This document shows positions 57,682 to 64,000 of a DNA stretch of 64,000 nt, one piece after another. Source of the stretch: Brevundimonas goettingensis (GTDB taxonomy: Bacteria > Pseudomonadota > Alphaproteobacteria > Caulobacterales > Caulobacteraceae); assembly GCF_017487405.1 (NCBI RefSeq), contig NZ_CP062222.1, forward strand, positions 1,473,001 through 1,537,000, in the 5' to 3' direction. A model generated the notes under the pieces. The model was not told where the DNA came from. It saw only the letters and a list, made by a program, of their open reading frames with translations, and ran no database searches. Each line of letters starts with the position of its first letter. The first letter of the stretch is position 1. A program made the position numbers and the translations under genes.

Positions 57682-59730
57682 TTATTCCGCCGCCATTGCC
57701 GCGGCCGGGGCCGACCGCAGGGCGGACAGCTCGACCATCGTGTCGCTGGCGCGCGCGATCGGATTGTTGAGGTAGGGATCGGCCACGGCCGAGGCGAAGG
57801 CCGTATCGCCGAGATCGCCCTTCTTGCCCAGAGCCGAGGGATCGAAAGTCGACGGGGTCGGCAGGGCGTCGATGCGGCCGAAGGTCGGATGGTCGCCCAT
57901 CAGCTTCGTGCGCAGCTGGTCCAGGGTGTCGTACGGCAGGGTCTGACCGACCCTGGCCGACAGGGCGCGCAGGATGGCCCAGTCTTCCTTGGCGTCGCCC
58001 TTGGGGAAGACGACCCGTTCGGCCATCTGCACCCGGCCCTCGGTGTTGACGTACAGGCCCGACTTCTCGGTGTAGGCGGCGCCCGGCAGGATGACGTCGG
58101 CGCCATGGGCCCCGTTGTCGCCGTGGCTGCCCAGATAGACGCGGAAGGCGTTCGACGCCGTGGCGTTGACCTCGTCGGCGCCCAGCAGGAACAGCACGTC
58201 CAGCGCGTCCGGCTTGAGCATGTCGGCGACCGTCAGGCCGCCTTCGCCGGGCACGAAGCCCATGTCCAGACCGCCGACGCGCGAGGCGGCGTGGTGCAGG
58301 ACGTTGAAGCCGTTCCAGCCGTCAGCGATGACGCCGACCTTCTTCGCCAGGGCGCCCAGGGCGTTCAGGACGGCCTCGCCGTTGTCGCCCGACAGGGCGT
58401 CGCCGCCGACGATGATGGCCGGACGCTGGGCCTTGGTAAGGGTGTCGATCGCGACCTTGGGCAGCTTGCCCAGGGTCTTCGAACCGGCGCCGAGATAGCT
58501 GTAGGGATAGGTCAGGTCGGCCTGTTCGCCGATCACGCCGATCTCGGCCTTGCCGGCCAGCCAGATCTTGCGCAGGCGGGTGTTCAGCAGCGGGGCCTCG
58601 GTGCGCGGGTTCACGCCCACCAGCAGGACCGCGTCGGCCTGTTCGATCCCGATCAGGCTGGAGTTGAACAGCCAGCTCTCGCGCGGGCCGTAACCCAGCG
58701 AGGAACCGTCCTGACGGCAGTCGGTATTGGCCGAGCCGAGCGCGCGGAACAGGTCCAGCGTCGCCTTCATGCCCTCGGCGTCCTGCAGGTCGCCCGCGAT
58801 GGCGCCGATGCGGTTGGCGGGGGCGGCCTTCAGCTTCGCGGCGACGGCGTTCAGGGCCTCTTCCCAGGTCGCGGCGCGCAGCTTGCCGTTTTCACGGATG
58901 TAGGGGCGGTCCAGGCGGCGCTTCTGCAGGCCGTCGACGACGTAGCGGCTCTTGTCGGTCAGCCACTCCTCGTTGATGCCCTCGTTGACGCGCGGCAGGA
59001 CGCGCATGACCTCGGCGCCCTTGGAGTCGGCGCGGATGTTCGAGCCCAGGGCGTCCATGACGTCGATGGTCTCGGTCTTCTTCAGCTCCCACGGGCGGTA
59101 GTGGTACTGCCACGGGCGGTGGGTCAGGGCGCCGACCGGGCACAGGTCGTTGACGTTGCCCGACAGTTCCGAGTCGACGTTCTTCTCGAGGTACGTCGTG
59201 ATCTCGGCGTCCTCGCCGCGCGAGATCATGCCGATGTCGGGCACGCCCGCGATCTCGGAGATGAAGCGGACGCAGCGGGTGCACTGGATGCACCGGGTCA
59301 TGAAGGTCTTGACCGTCGGACCCATGTTCTTTTCTTCGACGGCGCGCTTGTTCTCGGAATAGCGCGAGCCGTCGCGGCCGTAGCCGACCGACTGGTCCTG
59401 CAGGTCGCATTCGCCGCCCTGGTCGCAGATCGGGCAATCCAGCGGGTGGTTGATGAGCAGGAACTCCATCACCCCTTCGCGGGCCTTCTTGACCATGGGG
59501 GTGTCGGTGAAGATCTCCTGGTTCTCGGCGGCCGGCAGGGCGCACGAGGCCTGCGGCTTCGGCGGTCCGGGCTTCACCTCGACAAGGCACATGCGGCAGT
59601 TGCCGGCGATCGACAGCCGCTCGTGGTAGCAGAAGCGCGGGATCTCATGCCCGGCGCGCTCGGCGACCTGCAGCACGGTCATGCCGGGCTCAAATTCGGT
59701 TTCTACGCCGTTGACCTTGGCGACGGGCAT
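57682..59730 (-). CDS. nuoG: NADH-quinone oxidoreductase subunit G
   Basis: A 682-residue peripheral subunit. The N-terminal 2Fe-2S (CRMCLVEV), CPICDQGGECDLQDQSVGYG, the 4Fe-4S RCIQCTRCVRF and CPVGALTHRPWQ motifs are present, then a molybdopterin-oxidoreductase-like domain without cofactor. Length is normal for alphaproteobacteria. Confidence 0.95.
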   Translation of the reverse strand: MPVAKVNGVETEFEPGMTVLQVAERAGHEIPRFCYHERLSIAGNCRMCLVEVKPGPPKPQASCALPAAENQEIFTDTPMVKKAREGVMEFLLINHPLDCPICDQGGECDLQDQSVGYGRDGSRYSENKRAVEEKNMGPTVKTFMTRCIQCTRCVRFISEIAGVPDIGMISRGEDAEITTYLEKNVDSELSGNVNDLCPVGALTHRPWQYHYRPWELKKTETIDVMDALGSNIRADSKGAEVMRVLPRVNEGINEEWLTDKSRYVVDGLQKRRLDRPYIRENGKLRAATWEEALNAVAAKLKAAPANRIGAIAGDLQDAEGMKATLDLFRALGSANTDCRQDGSSLGYGPRESWLFNSSLIGIEQADAVLLVGVNPRTEAPLLNTRLRKIWLAGKAEIGVIGEQADLTYPYSYLGAGSKTLGKLPKVAIDTLTKAQRPAIIVGGDALSGDNGEAVLNALGALAKKVGVIADGWNGFNVLHHAASRVGGLDMGFVPGEGGLTVADMLKPDALDVLFLLGADEVNATASNAFRVYLGSHGDNGAHGADVILPGAAYTEKSGLYVNTEGRVQMAERVVFPKGDAKEDWAILRALSARVGQTLPYDTLDQLRTKLMGDHPTFGRIDALPTPSTFDPSALGKKGDLGDTAFASAVADPYLNNPIARASDTMVELSALRSAPAAAMAAE

Positions 59731-60227
59731 CAGGCGGCCTCTTTACTCGCAGGGACCGTGAGGTCCGACTGTTGGTTCGTACCGTCGGGGAAGGTCTGGG
59801 TGACCGTCACGACGTCGCCTTTGACGGCGAAGGTGTTTGCGGGGTCGCCGGACTGGTTCATCCAGCGATTGTCGGCGGGATCGGGCAGATCCACCGGCTT
59901 CCAGGTCAGCAGCGGACCGTCGGTGCGGCACTGGGCCTTCATCAGGCCGCCGTCGACCGGCGCGGGCCATTGGGCGTTGACGACCGAGCCTTCCAGACCG
60001 GTGATCTGGATGGCGTCCGGCTCCTGACCATGGATGGCGGCCAGACCCGCGCGGCACACGCGGCGCAAATCCACGGCCGACAGCGGACCGGTCGGCGCTG
60101 TCGCGGCGTCCGAGGCTGCGACGGCGGCCGGAGCCGTCGCCGACGCCTTGGGCGCAGCCTTCTCCGCGGGCTGACCGCAGGCGGCCAGACCGAGAAGTCC
60201 TCCAGCGATGATGATCGCTGCCCTCAT
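59730..60227 (-). CDS. Lipoprotein inserted between nuoF and nuoG
   Basis: A 165-residue lipoprotein with lipobox LAAC (GGLLGLAACGQPAEKA), an Ala/Pro linker and a C-terminal domain with two cysteines (VCRAGLAAIHGQ, AQCRTDGPLLTWKPV) and QSGDPANTFAVKGDVVTVTQ. The start of nuoG overlaps its stop (TGATG). The function is unknown; its position suggests a link to complex I or simply ride-along expression. Confidence 0.8.
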   Translation of the reverse strand: MRAAIIIAGGLLGLAACGQPAEKAAPKASATAPAAVAASDAATAPTGPLSAVDLRRVCRAGLAAIHGQEPDAIQITGLEGSVVNAQWPAPVDGGLMKAQCRTDGPLLTWKPVDLPDPADNRWMNQSGDPANTFAVKGDVVTVTQTFPDGTNQQSDLTVPASKEAA

Positions 60228-60229
60228 CG

Positions 60230-61543
<1,314 letters not shown>

Positions 61544-62005
61544 CGGGCCGCCTCCCCAACCAGGTGGATCCGGTCGCCACAGCCGGGAACGTGAGAGCTC
61601 GCTTCGGCGGTCGCGACGGTCGCGCTCGCCGAGGACAGGCGTTTGATTTGGAGAAGGCGATGGGCGTTCAGGGGCATCAACGGGGCCGGTCGGCTGAGAA
61701 ACAGGGGAAGGCGACGGCGAAGGCGCCGGTCGCGAAGGCACGGGTTGCGATGATTGCGGGGTTTCCGGACGGGCGTGCCCGCCCGCGGTCATCCCCAGGA
61801 CGCCGAGCAGATTGGCGAGGAAGGCGGCGGCGCGCCGTCGCGTTTTCGACGGCCGAGCGGGCGCACGCCCGCGTTTGCCGGGTTTCCGTTCGGCCATGCC
61901 CTATCCCCTGGTCCTGACTGACCAGAGAGCATCGTTCGTCTTGCCGACAATGGCACGACAGCTTGACCATACGGAGTCGATCCGTGTTCGTCTGATGCAG
62001 GGACA
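61544..62005 (-). other. Unassigned stretch before nuoF, open in frame with nuoF
   Basis: About 460 bases separate nuoF from the next gene upstream. One frame runs from an ATG at 61897 (with AGGGGATAGGGC before it) without a stop into nuoF, encoding a basic start ([16 protein letters not shown]), a hydrophobic segment ([18 protein letters not shown]) and a Pro/Ser-rich tail. A second frame begins at an ATG at 62006 coupled to the previous stop (TGATG, SD GAGGGG) and ends at 61677 (109 codons). One may be a real small gene; I cannot decide. Confidence 0.4.
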
Positions 62006-62275
62006 TCACAGCCCCTCCGCCAGACGGCGCTTGTGGTGACGGGTGCGGATAATGATCGCCGCCAGGAACAGCACCCAGCCGAGGGCAAGGGCGGCGTAGG
62101 CGACGGGCATGACGCCGTTGTCGAGACCGAGCGTGTTCGTGCGCGCGCCCAAAGCCAGCAGACCGCCGAGGACGATCAGCAGGAAGCCGGCCATACGGAT
62201 CGGCCAGGCCACGCGCCGCAGCTCCTTGCGGTAGGCCAGACGACCCTCGTCGGTGTTGAGGTCTGGAAGGCTCAT
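62006..62275 (-). CDS. Small membrane protein in the nuo operon (between nuoE and nuoF)
   Basis: An 89-residue protein with two membrane helices (MAGFLLIVLGGLLALGA and PVAYAALALGWVLFLAAIII) and charged ends (LAYRKELRRVAWPIR, RTRHHKRRLAEGL). It overlaps the 68-residue gene by 4 bases. The family is unknown. Confidence 0.75.
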   Translation of the reverse strand: MSLPDLNTDEGRLAYRKELRRVAWPIRMAGFLLIVLGGLLALGARTNTLGLDNGVMPVAYAALALGWVLFLAAIIIRTRHHKRRLAEGL

Positions 62276-62478
62276 TTGTCGCCCTCCCCTGTCTTGTCAG
62301 CCTTTTTCGCCCTGGCGAGGAAGCTCGCGCCGATGGCCAGAAAGGCGCCGCCGACGCCGAGGAAGGCCAGCAGCTTGTGATTGGTCGCACCGATCGCCAT
62401 GAAAGCCGCACCGGCGCCCATGAAAGCGACGCCGCTTCCCTGCAGCGCCTTCGGCGATTTCGGATCGGTCTTCGACAT
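62272..62478 (-). CDS. Small glycine/alanine-rich membrane protein in the nuo operon
   Basis: A 68-residue protein: a charged head MSKTDPKSPKALQG, two short hydrophobic stretches (VAFMGAGAAFMAIGATN and LLAFLGVGGAFLAIGASFLA) that are near-repeats of each other, and a Lys-rich tail. Its start overlaps the nuoE stop by one base. The function is unknown. Confidence 0.72.
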   Translation of the reverse strand: MSKTDPKSPKALQGSGVAFMGAGAAFMAIGATNHKLLAFLGVGGAFLAIGASFLARAKKADKTGEGDK

Positions 62479-63152
62479 CAGGCCGGCGCCTTCTCGGGCG
62501 CGGGGTCGGAGTTCGGCAGCTTCGTGATCTTGACGGCGGCCGAGCCGTCGTAGAGCTTGGGATCGAGCAGGGTCTGGGCCCCGCCCTCCGGCGCCGAGTT
62601 GACGCGGTCGACGTACGGACCGGGCTTCGGCGTCTTGTCGGCCGCGAAGTCGTCGATGATCTGGTTCATGTCGGCGGCGGTCAGGTCTTCATGGTAGTAG
62701 TCGTTGACCATGGCCATCGGGGCGTTGACGCAGGCGCCCAGGCACTCGACCTCTTCCCAGTAGAATTTACCGTCGGCGGACAGGGTCTGTTTCGGGCCGA
62801 TGCGGTCCTTGCAGACCTTCATCAGGTCGCCGGCACCGCGCAGCATGCAGGGCGTCGTGCCGCAGACCTGGATCAGGGCGGCCGAGCCGACTGGCTCGAG
62901 CATGAACATGGTGTAGAAGGTCGCGACCTCCAGCACCCGGATGTAGGCCATGCCCAGCAGTTCGGCGATGGCGCGCAGGGCGGGCTCGGACACCCAGCCT
63001 TCCTGCTTCTGCACCAGCCACAGGATCGGGATCACCGCCGACTGCTTGCGGTCGTCGGGGTATTTCTTGATCCACCATTGGGCCTTGGTCATCGTCGCCT
63101 TGGAGAAGGCGAAGGATTCAGGCTGAACTTTTGCGAGACGACGCACGCTCAT
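62478..63152 (-). CDS. nuoE: NADH-quinone oxidoreductase subunit E
   Basis: A 224-residue thioredoxin-like subunit that carries the N1a 2Fe-2S cluster: CGTTPC and CLGAC are the ligand motifs. The C-terminus is extended by about 40 residues (PYVDRVNSAPEGGAQTLLDP). The start at 63152 overlaps the previous gene as ATGA. Confidence 0.95.
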   Translation of the reverse strand: MSVRRLAKVQPESFAFSKATMTKAQWWIKKYPDDRKQSAVIPILWLVQKQEGWVSEPALRAIAELLGMAYIRVLEVATFYTMFMLEPVGSAALIQVCGTTPCMLRGAGDLMKVCKDRIGPKQTLSADGKFYWEEVECLGACVNAPMAMVNDYYHEDLTAADMNQIIDDFAADKTPKPGPYVDRVNSAPEGGAQTLLDPKLYDGSAAVKITKLPNSDPAPEKAPA

Positions 63153-63547
63153 CGATTGCTTCCCATCCAGCGACCCAGGCGCTCGCTCCAGACGGCGCGG
63201 CCCGCGAGGCGCAGATCGCGCGCCAGCCAGGACATCGGCGGAACGAACCGCACCGCCACCTGACCGGCGAGGATCGCGCCGCTCATCCATACGATCGAGC
63301 GCAGATTGGCTTCGATGAAGCCCCTGCCCTCATTCAGATATCCCGCCCGGTACGCACCGCGCACCAGGGTCACGCCCGCGATCGACGGCGCCGTCCTCAG
63401 CGCGTCGGCCAGCAGGAATTTGATGTTGCCCATCACCGCACGGCGCTTGGGCGAAAAGGCGAACTGGATCGCCACGCCAAGCGACAGCAGCGCCGCGAAG
63501 GCGACGAACTGCAGCTGCGTGAAGACAGGATCCACCGAAAAACCCAT
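63149..63547 (-). CDS. Hypothetical membrane-associated protein between nuoD and nuoE
   Basis: A 132-residue protein with one clear N-terminal helix (FVAFAALLSLGVAIQFAFSP), a middle segment (MGNIKFLLADALRTAPS), possibly a second helix (SIVWMSGAILAGQVAVRFV), and a basic C-terminus. It overlaps nuoD (TGATG) and nuoE (ATGA). It is not a core complex I subunit; the function is unknown. Confidence 0.75.
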   Translation of the reverse strand: MGFSVDPVFTQLQFVAFAALLSLGVAIQFAFSPKRRAVMGNIKFLLADALRTAPSIAGVTLVRGAYRAGYLNEGRGFIEANLRSIVWMSGAILAGQVAVRFVPPMSWLARDLRLAGRAVWSERLGRWMGSNR

Positions 63548-64000
63548 CACCGGTCGACCTCGCCGAAGACGATGTCGAGCGAACCCAGGATGGCGGAGAC
63601 GTCGGCCAGCATGTGGCCTCGGTTCATCCAGTCCATGGCCTGGAGGTGGCGGAAGCCGGGGGCCGAGATCTTGCAGCGGTACGGCTTGTTGGTGCCGTCC
63701 GAGACCAGATAGACGCCGAACTCGCCCTTGGGCGCCTCGACGGCGGCATAGACCTCGCCGACCGGGGTCTTGAAGCCCTCGGTGTAGAGCTTGAAGTGGT
63801 GGATCAGGGATTCCATCGACCGCTTCATCTCGCCACGGCGAGGCGGAACGACCTTGTTGTCTTCGCTCATGACCGGTTCGCCCGGGCAGTTGCGGAGCTT
63901 GTGGATGCACTGTTCCATGATGTGGACCGACTGCTTCATCTCTTCGATGCGGCAGAGGTAGCGGTCCCAGCAGTCGCCGTTCTTGCCGACGATGATATCG
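63547..64000 (-). CDS. nuoD: NADH-quinone oxidoreductase subunit D, 5' end beyond the window
   Basis: The last 150 codons of NuoD, the 49-kDa-type subunit at the quinone site: [56 protein letters not shown], and the end [11 protein letters not shown]. The remaining nuoABC(D) genes would lie to the right. Confidence 0.95.
   Translation of the reverse strand, partial: DIIVGKNGDCWDRYLCRIEEMKQSVHIMEQCIHKLRNCPGEPVMSEDNKVVPPRRGEMKRSMESLIHHFKLYTEGFKTPVGEVYAAVEAPKGEFGVYLVSDGTNKPYRCKISAPGFRHLQAMDWMNRGHMLADVSAILGSLDIVFGEVDR

Overview
The window looks like a stretch of chromosome from a high-GC alphaproteobacterium of the order Caulobacterales, most likely Brevundimonas or a close relative. This rests on four things: a circularly permuted two-piece tmRNA gene followed by an alphaproteobacterial-type SspB adaptor; a nuo operon that runs on into birA-coaX-rnj and then to proS-lolC-lolD; a short-form prolyl-tRNA synthetase; and frequent GTG or TTG starts with tightly overlapping genes. 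The genus is inference. No rRNA, tRNA, CRISPR array, transposase or prophage block was seen.

Left part (1-14.3 kb). A truncated helix-turn-helix gene sits at the edge. A nucleotide-metabolism group follows: thyA, a secreted alpha/beta hydrolase, a MazG-like protein, aqpZ, folA and a YbjQ-family gene. thyA oxidises folate while making dTMP and folA re-reduces it. Next come a sterol-desaturase-like membrane enzyme, an old yellow enzyme, a cysteine-free Mrp-type ATPase divergent from miaA, a soluble PAS chemoreceptor broken by a one-base deletion, a small secreted protein, and a BlaI repressor paired with an M56 metalloprotease that carries a TonB-like C-terminus.

Middle part (14.3-42.5 kb). 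ssrA lies directly upstream of sspB, so the ribosome-rescue tag and the adaptor that delivers tagged proteins to ClpXP are neighbours. Two secreted proteins follow (a legumain/caspase-like protein and an EreA/ChaN-like protein), then a GAF histidine kinase, a toxin-antitoxin pair that continues into a RusA-like resolvase, a periplasmic cyclophilin, fumC, ccdAB, several envelope hydrolases, coq4, uvrD/pcrA, an LtrA-like protein, an O-antigen-ligase-like protein, parE, mazEF, a sialidase-like protein and a MATE exporter. Two families of inverted-pair extragenic palindromes occur twice each, and a third hairpin occurs once.

Right part (42.6-64 kb, all on the minus strand). In transcription order this reads nuoD (cut by the edge), a 132-codon membrane gene, nuoE, two small membrane genes, nuoF, a lipoprotein gene, nuoG, nuoH, a 72-codon secreted gene, nuoI, nuoJ, nuoK, nuoL, nuoM, nuoN, birA, coaX, rnj, a small gene, a DUF1467 gene, proS, lolC and lolD. 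Most junctions overlap by 1 or 4 bases (TGATG, ATGA), which implies translational coupling. The five extra small genes threaded through the complex I operon, an unexplained 460-base stretch before nuoF, and a histidine-rich loop in NuoL are the most interesting signals here.
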